A model generated the notes under the pieces. The model saw only the letters and a list, made by a program, of their open reading frames with translations. It searched no databases and was not told the origin of the DNA. From positions 186,001 to 250,000 of the forward strand of contig NZ_CP071635.1 in NCBI RefSeq assembly GCF_017357385.1: 64,000 nt of DNA, read 5' to 3'. The stretch comes from Rhizobium sp. NZLR1. GTDB lineage: Bacteria > Pseudomonadota > Alphaproteobacteria > Rhizobiales > Rhizobiaceae. Position numbers and translations under genes: made by a program. Positions 1 to 8,258 of this stretch are shown in pieces; the stretch's first letter is position 1, and the number at the start of each line of letters is the position of its first letter.

Positions 1-64
1 CCTGCTCCGGCTGGTTTTTCATCAGGTAGATACACATGTTCGTATCGAGCATGTAGCGCGCCAT
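1..64 (-). CDS. vapC: VapC-type PIN-domain toxin, N-terminus only (runs off window)
   Basis: Only the first 21 codons are inside the window. They read MARYMLDTNMCIYLMKNQPE, the usual opening of a VapC PIN-domain ribonuclease. The Asp in LDTN is the first of the acidic residues that bind the catalytic metal. The ATG overlaps the stop of the upstream antitoxin gene by one base (TGATG), the usual coupled arrangement in vapBC operons. The family cleaves RNA (tRNA or rRNA) and is held inactive by VapB. The rest of the gene lies left of base 1, so activity cannot be judged. Confidence 0.85.
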   Translation of the reverse strand, partial: MARYMLDTNMCIYLMKNQPEQ

Positions 65-300
65 CAGATCTTGTCCCGCTCGTCTTGCTCATGGGACTCT
101 CTTCCGTCACGCATGAAATCCGGAGAGAAGCGGGCGAATACATCCAGAACGCCGGCCAGGGAGCGATGCACAGGACGGATGCGAAGCTCGTCGCCGATGC
201 GCTCGATCTCCAACTCAACATCGGTTCGCTCAAACGCCAGTTCCGCCGGTATGCGAACCGCTTGGGAATTTCCATTCTTGAAAGCTTTAGTGGTGTGCAT
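64..300 (-). CDS. vapB: VapB-type AbrB/SpoVT-fold antitoxin
   Basis: This is a 78-residue protein. The first 45 residues have the swapped-hairpin AbrB/MazE pattern (KAFKNGNSQAVRIPAEL, then acidic strands ending ELRIRPV). The C-terminal part is the charged, flexible tail that normally wraps the toxin. Length and order (antitoxin first, toxin overlapping by one base) match type II VapBC. VapB should neutralise VapC and, with it, repress the operon. The inverted repeat about 25-60 bases upstream is the likely binding site. Such modules are common on plasmids and islands as stability or stress elements. Confidence 0.88.
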   Translation of the reverse strand: MHTTKAFKNGNSQAVRIPAELAFERTDVELEIERIGDELRIRPVHRSLAGVLDVFARFSPDFMRDGRESHEQDERDKI

Positions 301-312
301 GTCATTAGCCTT

Positions 313-373
313 GTGTGTACGTGGATGTACTATATCCTAGGCTTTCCAAATAGTACATCCCCAGTGTGTACGT
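313..373 (-). promoter_or_regulatory. Probable vapBC operator: inverted repeat nested in direct repeats
   Basis: An 11-base perfect inverted repeat, GGATGTACTAT at 323-333 and ATAGTACATCC at 350-360, is bracketed by a 10-base direct repeat GTGTGTACGT at 313-322 and 364-373. It sits 13-73 bases upstream of the antitoxin start. Palindromes in this position are where VapB dimers of VapBC complexes usually bind. Binding itself is inferred. Confidence 0.6.
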
Positions 374-720
374 AAATGTTTGGCGCTTGGGGCGACGGGG
401 CGCATCTCGCAACAGGGTGAGGTCGCTCGTGCCGAATCGTGTGCTGGTCCACCCGCCAACGGGTATTGGCCAGCAGGGCATCAAGGCGCCCATCCTTCGG
501 CGGCTCGGGTCGCGCGAGCCCCCGTTTCTTCTGAGCGCGGCCGCGAGGAAGGCCCTGATCCTAGTATCTGGCGGGGGTAGCGGGTCGCCGAAGCGTCGAT
601 GCGACGTCAATCTTCGTCAACCCCGCGGTTTTGGCCGCCCTACTCTTGCATCCCGCGATCGGAGGGTGAGCACTTTTGCCGATGTTCATAGCCACCCCTG
701 TCAACTTCATCGAAATGAAA
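374..720. other. Gap without a recognisable gene
   Basis: Open frames exist on both strands because the segment is GC-rich, but none has a convincing start, family motif or ribosome binding site. A short stretch around 600-665 could be the remnant of an older coding sequence. I cannot identify it. Confidence 0.4.
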
Positions 721-1663
721 TCAGAAATTTGTCCACCGAACTTGATAGGCCTTGCCGTTTATCGTGACGTCGCTGACCAAATAGCCCCGATCGGCGGGTA
801 CTTCAAAAACAGCGCGGACAGCCTTTTCAGCTGTTCCACGCGTAATTTTCCAGAAGAGGGCCGGTTGCGTCCCATCCGGGCTTGCCCAACCGGCCGTGTT
901 CAAACCTGCGAAATAGATACCAACCGGATTGGCGAGTGAAATGTTTGCGTCAGTCCGCGCCAATAAATTGACGCCGCCCCCGATGGTCGGGTCACTATGC
1001 CTTTCCGCTTGCCCATAAGCGCCGCATCGAATGAGGTCCTGGTCGTTCGTCAACAACACGCCTTTGGGCGCACGCGTATTGCTCGCCCCGGCGGCGAGTT
1101 CAATCTCTGCGCCAAGAGTGTTGTTCTGTTGGATCAGGTGCATGGCACCCTTAGACGTCCCGCTGTTCCACTTGTTTCTCGGATTATAAGTTCCGGCCGA
1201 GGTCAAAAGATCATTCGGCTGAACCGCAGGGTCTATGTGGCCACGGTAAAGGTCCAAAACTTTAGCTGGATCGGTTGCCGCGAGAAATTGCCAGTATTCG
1301 GGCCCCTCGCAGGTAAATGTCACGCGCGAAATACGCCCGTCGGCCAAGCGGGTTACACTCCACTCGCAATATTCGTCCTGCACGTCCCTGCTTCCGTCAG
1401 CGGTCTTCCAACGCTCTTCGTCGGTGGCCGCATCGATTGCCACCAGGCGGGGAAACGCGGTCCAGCTTATATCTTTTTCGACAGCATCTGCCGCCAACGG
1501 CGTCTTAGCGACGTTGAAGAAGCGTGGGCGCGGGGCGTCAAAATCGTACGTCCGGCTGTCCGGCCTTCGCATCGTCAAGCTGTTGCGACATCCAGTCACT
1601 CCAAGCCTCTTGTTGCTGCTGGTTGAAGTCCTGCAAGAATCCAGGTGGGTCAAAACTTGGCAT
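721..1663 (-). pseudogene. Hypothetical protein, frameshifted near its N-terminus
   Basis: The natural start is the ATG at 1663, which overlaps the stop of the upstream gene (TGATG). Reading from it gives about 38 codons (MPSFDPPGFLQDFNQQQQEA...) that then meet a TGA at 1538-1540. A different frame, open from about 1560 to 721, continues smoothly with TYDFDAPRPRFFNV and about 275 further residues. One intact gene of about 315 codons was therefore probably broken by a single-base shift near 1545-1565. The long part has no signal peptide or membrane segment. It contains conserved-looking blocks such as GTYNPRNKWNSGTSKGAMH and DLIRCGAYGQAERHSDP. I do not recognise the family. Overlap with its neighbour suggests that the two products work together. 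Confidence 0.55.
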
Positions 1664-3287
1664 CACGCTTCCTCCGGGTCGGGTAAAACATGGGCGTCGA
1701 CATCCATGCGTAGAAAATCAGTGATCTCAAGAGTGCTGGCGATCGGCAATGTCAGACCGAACTCCGACAAGGGGCGCTTACGGAACTGCCGACGTCTGGA
1801 TTCGGCCAGCCGAAAAATTTCGTCAAAGCCATCTGCCGTACCCAACTTCTCGGTGAGCTTCGTCCAATGGGTCTCGATCATCGTTGCGAACGACTGTTCC
1901 CAGCCGCTTGGATCGACGTCCCATAGGGAGAGGAACTCTGCCCCCATTTCGCCTCCGGGATCGCGAACGGCCTGAACGAAAAGCGCCTCGCCGCTGCCGT
2001 CCAGCTTCATTTGGGTGGGGAAAAACCGCAGCAGATATTCTCGTTTTCGGGAAAAGATCGGGTTCTGGAAATCGACCATAAGCAAACAGGCTGCCAGGCG
2101 ACGGGACAGAACACCTCTTCCCAGCAGGCCGGCTAGAATAACCCGGTCCTCCAGAGACGGCTCCGGAACGGCGAAGGCGAAATCGACATCCCCTTGAACC
2201 ACGACGCCCCCGTCCTGCCGTTGGACGGCGTATCGACTGAGGCAATTCGTATAGAACGCGCCCGGAACTTTCAGACGCTGGATGTTCGCAGGTATGTTCA
2301 GTTCATCAAGCAGGCACTCTGTGTTCAAGAAGAACGTCGTGGGCAAGCGAAGCAGCTCATCTGGCGCCAGTGATGCCGACTGTTGAGGAGAGGATGTAAG
2401 ATTGACCGTCGTCGTCGTGACAACTTGTCGTAGGAAGCTCTGGGCATTGGAAAGGATGCCATTTTGAGCCTCACGATCGAATCTCGATTTCGTCCAACGG
2501 GAGGTGCCAGAGCGCACGATAAGTTCGAGATCCTCAGCACCCTTGACCTGCGAACTGTGGTAGAGAGTGTCTGATCGCAACGGATCGTCAGGAGCAAAGA
2601 TCTCGTCTTGAATCGGCGACGCCTGAGAGTGCCAGTGTAGCCATGGCACTTTCAGCTCTTTCATGACCGGTCCGCCGTTACATGGCTGTCGAACGGACCG
2701 CGCCCCCGGGTTGGCGCTTGTAGCGAATGCCACGAGTTCCCAGCCCAAGACCAGGTTCCACTACGCCGCTCGTAAAAATTATAAGCGCCTGCGACCGGAT
2801 CCTAGGCAAAAACCTGTAAAAAGATGCCGCTGGAATTGAAAGGAGGCGCCGTCGATACGAATATCTCGGCATCTTGTTCGCGGTGCCGTGTCACAACCAG
2901 CCTCAAATGGCGATCTAGATCTGCAGTGGAAGGATCCCAGGCAATTTGCCCGCCGTCTGTGACCCGATAGATCCGCTGATCTGGGAGCGCATCTGGGCCG
3001 ACAACAGCATCAAGGACAGCCAGCAATTCAAGCAGGGTCTCCGGCCGGTGCCCGGGAGCAAGGACCAGCTTCGCAAAAGCGTCATTGACTGGTGAAGCTT
3101 CTGCCCTTGGATCGAGCACCGACGCCTTACGGTCGATCCCTAGGATAAAGCGCGCCGCGGCGCCGGTCGGTGTATCCTTTAGGGGATCGGCGAGCCCGTC
3201 ACGAGACAGCCCGGAGGCATTCCGGTGGTAAGGAAAATTACGAGTGGGAAATCTTGAGGCGCCTTCAAACTTCATGTTTGTCACCAC
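1663..3287 (-). pseudogene. Hypothetical protein, broken by an in-frame stop and a frameshift
   Basis: Three reading segments join into one protein of about 540 residues. The N-terminal part runs from about 3287 to 2813 and ends FLQVFA followed by TAG. The same frame continues past that stop with DPVAGAYNFYERRSGTWSWA until about 2690. A one-base shift then moves into the frame that runs from NGGPVMKELKVPWLHWHSQ to a TGA at 1663. The sense of the protein across both lesions is good, so this looks like a recently decayed gene. I do not recognise the family. The Trp-rich stretch followed by HVNGGPVMKEL is its most distinctive motif. The exact start is uncertain; the Met near 3275 is also possible. 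Confidence 0.5.
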
Positions 3288-3452
3288 TGCGTTTTGGTGG
3301 TTGGCCGCTGAATTCTTTTACTGCTTTGTCTCATTAGGGCTCGGCTCTGGCCTTTCGAGAGCAACCCCCGATTTAGCTTACCGGGGGCGGGCCACGCTCA
3401 CCTACGAACCCAAGCTCATGGCAGCCTATGTCCGGCCCTCCCGCAAAGGCAC

Positions 3453-3945
3453 CTAGTTGAGTGGAATCGCTTCCACATTCGCCGGAGCTGTTGCACCGTT
3501 CGAACCAGCGGTCCCCTTATTCGCCAGAACACGATATTGGATCATGTTCTTGCCTGAGATGACCTTTCCTTGAATCGTCGAGATCTTCAGTTCACCGGCC
3601 ACTGAATAGTCGTTGCCGGTATTGATGCTTTGAGCGATACGATCCGCCATATCTGCGATCGTCGAAACAAGTGTTTTAATGTTATCCTCTGACAGGCCTA
3701 CGTTCTTTAGAAGGTGGCGTATTTTATCATAACCTGCCTCAACGCCGCCGAAAAGATATCGGAAGAAATTCAGGTTCCCCTTTCCATGGACGCTTTCATA
3801 ATGTTGGACCTCTTCACGAGCTGATGCCGAAAGAAGGGATTTTGAACAGCGCGTCAATATCCTGAGCTTCTTGGCTCGTCAGTGCTGGGACCTTAATTTC
3901 TGCGTCCACCCAGCCCTCTGAATGCGCTGGATCGTATAGTCGATG
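3453..3945 (-). pseudogene. Frameshifted paralogue of the 4490-5362 protein
   Basis: The C-terminal 115 residues are open from about 3830 to 3453. Upstream, a different frame reads VPALTSQEAQDIDALFKIPS and should join at REEVQHYESVHG. A one-base shift near 3835 therefore breaks the gene, and the true start further upstream is not clear. The block FFRYLFGGVEAGYDKIRHLL aligns with FFAFWSGGVSASYSDVKHTL in the neighbouring gene. It is followed in both by a GLS-E/D segment, a beta-rich stretch (DYSVAGEL / DYDVTGSL) and an LANK/LAPK ending. The family is not one I can name. Two diverged copies in one locus suggest expansion by duplication. Confidence 0.5.
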
Positions 3946-4101
3946 CCCGAATTTATTCCGTCGCCATGAGCATCGACCGATAATGAATCTTCCGCTTACG
4001 GGCCTTGAGCGCCATCAGGAGCTAACACCCCATGCAAAAGCGAAAATTGTATTTTCTGAACTGCCATTGATTTTAACCCTTCAGGAGGAATCTTCGTGGA
4101 T

Positions 4102-4380
4102 TTAGACTTTTGGTTCGCCAAAAAAAATGTGGCTGCGGTAGTGGTGATCTACGTCATGGTAGTGCCGATAGCCACCGATCACATGGGCGTCGTCCTTCCA
4201 AATGCCCTGGCCTCGGCTGAGCTCCTTCGCCAGGGTATTAGCCTTTGATTTGGTCGTATATACGTCCTTGCCGTCCTTCAGCCGCTGTATTGCTTGCGCC
4301 TTATCGATCCCATGAAGACGATAGATCTTTACGCTTTTATTTACGCCTTTGGATATTATCTGCGCTGGGTAGTAATCCAT
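4102..4380 (-). CDS. Small protein resembling a stand-alone polymorphic-toxin C-terminal domain
   Basis: This is a 92-residue protein with a good ribosome binding site (AGAAAGGAG about 11 bases before the ATG). It has the layout seen at the ends of secreted polymorphic toxins: a lysine-rich segment (LKDGKDVYTTKSKANTLAKE), then a glycine and tryptophan turn (RGQGIWKDDAH), then the His-rich end HYHDVDHHYRSHIFFG near residues 73-88. Comparable H-x-H...H-IFFG endings occur in putative nuclease toxins of Rhs, LXG and CDI proteins. Here there is no delivery domain and no signal peptide. It lies between two paralogous hypothetical genes, one of which might supply immunity or delivery. The toxin role is inference. 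Confidence 0.45.
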   Translation of the reverse strand: MDYYPAQIISKGVNKSVKIYRLHGIDKAQAIQRLKDGKDVYTTKSKANTLAKELSRGQGIWKDDAHVIGGYRHYHDVDHHYRSHIFFGEPKV

Positions 4381-4489
4381 GCCCGTACAACTCCTTTCTG
4401 ACGACGTTTAATGGCTTTAGTGCTGCCATGGTTTGTGAATCGTCTGTCCGCAATACAGGAGCCAAGCCACGTTCGGCGAGCGCGATACA

Positions 4490-5362
4490 TCAGGAGTATA
4501 GTGTGCCAACTACCGGCAGGCTGTCGCCGTCATTTGTATTGAGGTGTACTTTGGGAGCCAAAAATCGCAGTTGCTTGTGATATTGCCCTTGTTGGATTGT
4601 TGCATCCATAACGATTGCAAAGAGACTACCGGTCACGTCATAATCGAAGTCGCGGTTATATATAGTGCCCTTGTAGTTGAACGTTGACTCGTTCTGAGCG
4701 ATCTCCATCATGCCGTTAACGATTTTCCGCTGGTCCTCCGCACTCAGGCCCCAACCGTCCAACGTGTGTTTGACATCACTATAACTTGCTGACACGCCGC
4801 CCGACCAAAAAGCGAAGAATCCTAAGCCTCCGCTAACGTTCGTCGATTCTGTTTCCTCAAATTTATGAGAATGCGAAGCGTCAAGCATTCCTTTTATCAT
4901 GTTGTTCAATGCAATCACGTCTGATGGAGTAACACACTGAAGTTTAATATTTAAGGCGACATCAATTTGCCCATGTGCAGGCACTGTATACATCACGCCT
5001 ATGAGCTGTCCGCGACCGTATGAGGTAATTGATACTCCGTTCTCAACGGCCGGATCGGATCTAAATACAGAAATATGGTGCAGTACTGTCTCTATTCTTC
5101 CGACATTCGTGATTGGTTCAAATGTTAAGATGCGTGCTTTTCTAAGTCTGCCGTTCATTACATCCTCCAAAAGTTGATCCATCGCTCCAAGAAGCCAGTC
5201 TTTTGAGACCTTCTCAATTGCAAGGCGGACAAATTTGCGTAGAATCAGGCAGCCGGCCTCCATGTCTTGCAATTTGTCAACTGTCTGCATAACTGGAGTA
5301 GGTTGAGGCTGTCCGGCATAACACTGATGCCATCTTCTAGTAACGAACGTGCCGTCTCCCAA
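4490..5362 (-). CDS. Hypothetical protein with a conserved C-terminal domain shared with the 3.5-kb paralogue
   Basis: The open frame encodes up to 290 residues. The first 25 are probably not native, because good protein sense begins around MQTVDKLQDMEAGCLILRK. Residues 30-75 are amphipathic helices. Residues 80-150 look beta-rich. Residues 175-285 carry the domain shared with the broken gene at 3453-3945. There is no signal peptide or membrane segment. The upstream frame ending at 5245 reads like a helical repeat and could be the original N-terminus, lost by a frameshift near 5265-5285. Base composition is lower in GC than in the neighbours, which suggests transfer from elsewhere. The family is unrecognised. 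Confidence 0.6.
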   Translation of the reverse strand: MGDGTFVTRRWHQCYAGQPQPTPVMQTVDKLQDMEAGCLILRKFVRLAIEKVSKDWLLGAMDQLLEDVMNGRLRKARILTFEPITNVGRIETVLHHISVFRSDPAVENGVSITSYGRGQLIGVMYTVPAHGQIDVALNIKLQCVTPSDVIALNNMIKGMLDASHSHKFEETESTNVSGGLGFFAFWSGGVSASYSDVKHTLDGWGLSAEDQRKIVNGMMEIAQNESTFNYKGTIYNRDFDYDVTGSLFAIVMDATIQQGQYHKQLRFLAPKVHLNTNDGDSLPVVGTLYS

Positions 5363-5457
5363 TCCTTCGCGTCTATCGCCGTCCAGATGCGATCGATCAG
5401 GGATTGTTCAGCGGAGTCCATTGAGGGAGCTGTTTCACCTACCTTTAGGTTGGGCAT
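5245..5457 (-). CDS. Short helical (TPR-like) protein or severed N-terminus of the next gene
   Basis: From the ATG at 5457 this frame gives 70 residues. The stretch IWTAIDAKDWETARSLLEDG followed by MPDSLNLLQLCRQL resembles one tetratricopeptide-like helix pair. It overlaps the start of the 4490-5362 frame in another register. The two sequences join sensibly at LNLLQLCRQ / VDKLQDMEAG if one base is gained or lost. I prefer the view that this is the original N-terminus of that protein. A separate short gene is possible. Confidence 0.4.
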   Translation of the reverse strand: MPNLKVGETAPSMDSAEQSLIDRIWTAIDAKDWETARSLLEDGISVMPDSLNLLQLCRQLTNCKTWRPAA

Positions 5458-5797
5458 GCTTGGCGTTCCTTCATGTGTTCGAAGCAATGCGGTTATCCCG
5501 CAATGCGGATGCGGAGGCCGTTCCGCTGCCTCGCAATAGCTCTCAAGATTCGTGCCAGGCAGGCCGATTGAGATGACGAACAATAATTCGCTGCGATTCC
5601 AGTTATGTGGCGCGAAAATACGCGATTGACAACAAGGGCGCCTGTCACGTAACCGACAAAGGTAGCGACAATGCCGCAACGTCATGACGTACCCCAATTG
5701 AATAGGCCAATTGGAATTTGCCAGTTACGATCCCTGACGGTACTGGTAACCCTCCCCGCCATTAAGGGGCTTCAAAAGTGGAATTTTCTCCGGCTTT
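5458..5797. other. Gap without a recognisable gene
   Basis: Open frames here have rare-looking amino-acid content and no motif. The end near 5730-5797 may contain the outer end of the IS3-family fragment that follows, but I cannot define an inverted repeat. Confidence 0.4.
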
Positions 5798-5815
5798 ATG
5801 ATCGAGGAGATTTCG

Positions 5816-5941
5816 ATGAAGACGAGCAGATTTAGCGAACCACAAATCCTTGCCATTCTTCGCCAGGCGGAAGGCGGTGTCCCTGTACCCGAGCTTTGCC
5901 GGGAACATGGCATGAGCACGGCGTCATTTTACAAATGGCGA
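5816..5941 (+). pseudogene. IS3-family transposase OrfA, N-terminal fragment
   Basis: Forty-two codons read MKTSRFSEPQILAILRQAEG and on to HGMSTASFYKWR, the helix-turn-helix start of OrfA in IS3-family elements. The gene stops abruptly after KWR, where a 38-base sequence belonging to the adjoining IS5-type remnant begins. OrfA is normally about 90 residues and is followed by OrfB, which is absent. This is dead IS debris that marks an old insertion boundary. Confidence 0.8.
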
Positions 5942-5979
5942 TGGCGTTGGTGCACGGATGTGGAACTGAAGGGATGGGG
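5942..5979 (+). repeat. 38-base repeat, copy A (likely IS5-type element end)
   Basis: The 38 bases from TGGCGTTGGTGCACGG onward recur in inverted orientation at 10364-10401 with one mismatch. Here they lie 18 bases beyond the stop of the IS5-family transposase remnant, exactly where that element should end, so they are probably its terminal sequence. Confidence 0.6.
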
Positions 5980-5996
5980 ATCTTTGAAACGGCTGA

Positions 5997-6442
5997 TTAT
6001 GGCTTGGCTGCCTTGCGGCGGACGGCTTTCGGGCGTGCGAAAGCAAGCATGCGGTTGAGGACGGCGCAGCCGATGGCGACTTCGGTCTGCTGACCAGGCA
6101 GCGACCTGGCCCGCAGACGCCGCCCGATGACGGACTTGTATCGCCCGATTGCCGTCTCAACCAGCGAGCGTTAGCCGTAGCCGTTAGAGACCTGCCATTT
6201 CATCCGGCCGTCACTGTTGATTGCGGCGATATGCCGGTTCCGTTGGCCGGGAGGTCTATCGTCGCTTGGCTCGACCGCGTTGGCGCGAGGCGGAATGACG
6301 ATAGCCGCCGCCGCGCTATGATCGATGACTGCCTCGTATGTAGGTTTTCCATCATAGGCACCGTCGGCTGTGAACTGTCCGATCGGACCGCCAATCTGGT
6401 CCAGGAGTGGCGCAACTTGAGAGACATCGCCAGCATCCTGAT
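5997..6442 (-). pseudogene. IS5-family transposase, C-terminal fragment with internal stop
   Basis: The minus strand reads about 148 codons of a DDE transposase C-terminus. It starts near DVSQVAPLLDQIGG, passes FTADGAYDGKPTYEAVIDH (holding one catalytic Asp), then SLVETAIGRYKSVIGRRLRA (holding the catalytic Glu), and ends NRMLAFARPKAVRRKAAKP. An in-frame TAA at 6171-6173 interrupts it just before the Glu motif. The N-terminal half is missing because the IS256 element begins at 6443. The other half is not found on the far side of IS256, so a deletion accompanied or followed that insertion. Confidence 0.8.
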
Positions 6443-7762
6443 GGGACTGTCAGGAATTTCGTGTACGGGCGTGCATAATGGGTACGAAGGAGACCACCCA
6501 TGGCACGACGGAAAGAGCCTATCATCGCGGACAGCATTTTGGACCAGCTTCTCGCCGGTTCTGATGCGAAAACGGCTTTCGAGAGCAACGGTCTGCTCGA
6601 TCAGTTGAAGAAGGCGCTGGCGGAGCGGGCGTTGAATTCGGAGATGGATCATCATCTCTCCGACGAAGAGACCGTCGGCAACAGCCGCAATGGCTACGGC
6701 CGCAAGACAGTGCTGACGGATAGCGGCTCTTTGGAGCTTTCCATCCCGCGCGACCGGCAGTCGAGCTTTGATCCTCAATTGCTTGCCAAGTATCAGCGCC
6801 GCTTGCCTGGCTTCGACGAGAAGATCGTGTCGATGTATGCGCGTGGGATGAGCACGCGTGAGATCGTGGGGCATGTCCAGGATCTTTACGGGATCGACGT
6901 GTCGGCCGACTTGATCTCGGCCGTCACCGACGCGGTGCTGGACGAAGTTGCGACCTGGCAGTCGCGGCCTCTGGAGCCGGTCTATCCGTTGGTGTTCTTC
7001 GATGCGCTGCGGGTCAAAGATCAGAGACGAAGGCCATGCAAGGCGGTGCACATCGCGCTCGGCGTGCGCGGCGATGGCACGAAAGAGATGCTCGGCCTGT
7101 GGATCGAAACGAATGAGGGTGCCAAATTCTGGCTGCGGGTGATGAACGAGATGAAGAACCGCGGCGTCGAGGACATCCTGATCGCCGTCGTCGACGGCCT
7201 GAAGGGCTTTCCAGACGCCATCAATGCCGTCTTCGCGCAAACGACGGTGCAGACCTGCATCGTCCATCTGCTGCGCGATTCTCTGGATTTTGCACCATGG
7301 AAGGACCGCAAGGATTTGGCCCGCGAGCTGAAAGCAATCTACGGAGCCATCGATGACAAGGCGGCGGAGGCGGCGCTGACAACGTTCGAGGGTGGCTTTT
7401 GGGGTCGGAAATTCCCAGCCGTCGCCCAGATCTGGCCGCGAGCCTGGCAGGAGGTCATCCCCTTCTTCGCCTTTCCAAAGGATGTTCGCCCGATCATTTA
7501 CACCACCAACGCCATCGAAGCCCTAAATTCCAAGCTGCGTCGCGCCGTCCGGGCAAGAGGTCATTTTCCGAGCGATGAGGCGGCGACAAAACTGCTCTAC
7601 CCGGTCTTGAACAGATCGGAGAAAGAGTGGAAAATGCCGCCGAGGGAGTGGGCGATGGCAAAATCCCAATTCGCCATTCTCTTTGCGGACCGCTTTCAGG
7701 CCGCAAGGGCGTAAGAGCAAATGTTCAACCGCACGCCCGTACACGAAGTTCCTGACAGTCCC
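6443..7762 (+). mobile_element. Complete IS256-family insertion sequence
   Basis: The element is about 1320 bases long and bounded by 31-base inverted repeats, 6443-6473 and 7732-7762, which differ at one position. Each begins GGGACTGTCAGGAA. It encodes one full-length transposase. The 8-9 bases outside each end do not match (left ...ATCCTGAT, right TCCGAAAC...). No target duplication remains, which suggests deletion or recombination next to the element after insertion. Confidence 0.92.
6500..7714 (+). CDS. IS256-family (mutator-type) transposase
   Basis: This is a full-length 404-residue DDE transposase. Catalytic motifs are visible as FFDALRV (first Asp), VVDGLKG (second Asp) and TTNAIEALNSKLRR (Glu). 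The helix-turn-helix region MSTREIVGHVQDLYG lies ahead of them. The ATG at 6500 follows a GAAGGAG ribosome binding site 7-8 bases upstream, and the gene fills the IS from end to end. It appears intact and could be active. The protein excises and moves the element and can mobilise flanking DNA when two copies are present. Confidence 0.95.
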   Translation: MARRKEPIIADSILDQLLAGSDAKTAFESNGLLDQLKKALAERALNSEMDHHLSDEETVGNSRNGYGRKTVLTDSGSLELSIPRDRQSSFDPQLLAKYQRRLPGFDEKIVSMYARGMSTREIVGHVQDLYGIDVSADLISAVTDAVLDEVATWQSRPLEPVYPLVFFDALRVKDQRRRPCKAVHIALGVRGDGTKEMLGLWIETNEGAKFWLRVMNEMKNRGVEDILIAVVDGLKGFPDAINAVFAQTTVQTCIVHLLRDSLDFAPWKDRKDLARELKAIYGAIDDKAAEAALTTFEGGFWGRKFPAVAQIWPRAWQEVIPFFAFPKDVRPIIYTTNAIEALNSKLRRAVRARGHFPSDEAATKLLYPVLNRSEKEWKMPPREWAMAKSQFAILFADRFQAARA

Positions 7763-8070
7763 TCCGAAACCTCTTCGTCCCATCCCAGACCAACCGCTCC
7801 GCAGCACAAATTCGAACCCATCGACGCCAGGCAATGGCCGCGTGGGAAGCCGTGAGTGCACGGCCTGCCTGAAAAGCGCAGGCTCGGCCTCACGTGGCCA
7901 CATTCAAACAACGTGACACCGCCCATCCGGGAGCCGGCGGCGCAATCATCTCGAAACAAAGGACGACCTCATCGGAAACGGCAACAAAACTGAGCAATAG
8001 TACTTATTTACGACATCACAAATATAGCTAGTCTAGCGGCGTCTTGTCCCGCCAAATTTCAATCAATTGT
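7763..8070. other. Gap without a recognisable gene
   Basis: No credible coding sequence is visible on either strand. The stretch 7985-8045 is AT-rich and could hold the promoter for the small gene that follows at 8082, but I see no unambiguous -35/-10 pair. Confidence 0.4.
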
Positions 8071-8124
8071 GGAGTCAGCCGATGACAGCAGCGTTTTGGA
8101 GTCAGCCGACGACAGTTGCGGATT
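8071..8124 (+). repeat. Imperfect 27-base tandem duplication over a gene start
   Basis: Two adjacent 27-base units, 8071-8097 and 8098-8124, both begin GGAGTCAGCCGA and continue with GACAG. The start codon of the 8082 gene lies inside the first unit. The duplication may have altered the 5' end of that gene. Confidence 0.6.
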
Positions 8125-8246
8125 TGACCAGTACAGGCGTGGCCATCGGCGCTCTTGCGCGTGTGGTTACTGTGACACCTGCCTTCGCGCAGACCGACTT
8201 GGTTGCGTTGTCGCGCTATTTTCCTGATGCGGCTTTGCGGGAATGA
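8082..8246 (+). pseudogene. Truncated sorbitol-dehydrogenase-type small subunit (signal region)
   Basis: A 54-codon frame gives a hydrophobic leader (TGVAIGALARVVTVTPAFAQ, residues 18-37) followed by TDLVALSRYFPD. Small subunits of membrane FAD dehydrogenases of the sorbitol/gluconate type often open in this way: an exported leader ending AQ, then a short xLSRxL motif. Family members are about 150-200 residues long, so the rest is missing. The gene stops 12 bases before a GMC-type oxidoreductase gene, the usual partner. The call rests on position and a short motif and is tentative. Confidence 0.4.
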
Positions 8247-8258
8247 TGGAGGATCAAA

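Noticed and set aside
366..767. Plus-strand frame of 133 codons downstream of vapBC
   Set aside because: No ribosome binding site, no conserved motif and unnatural composition.
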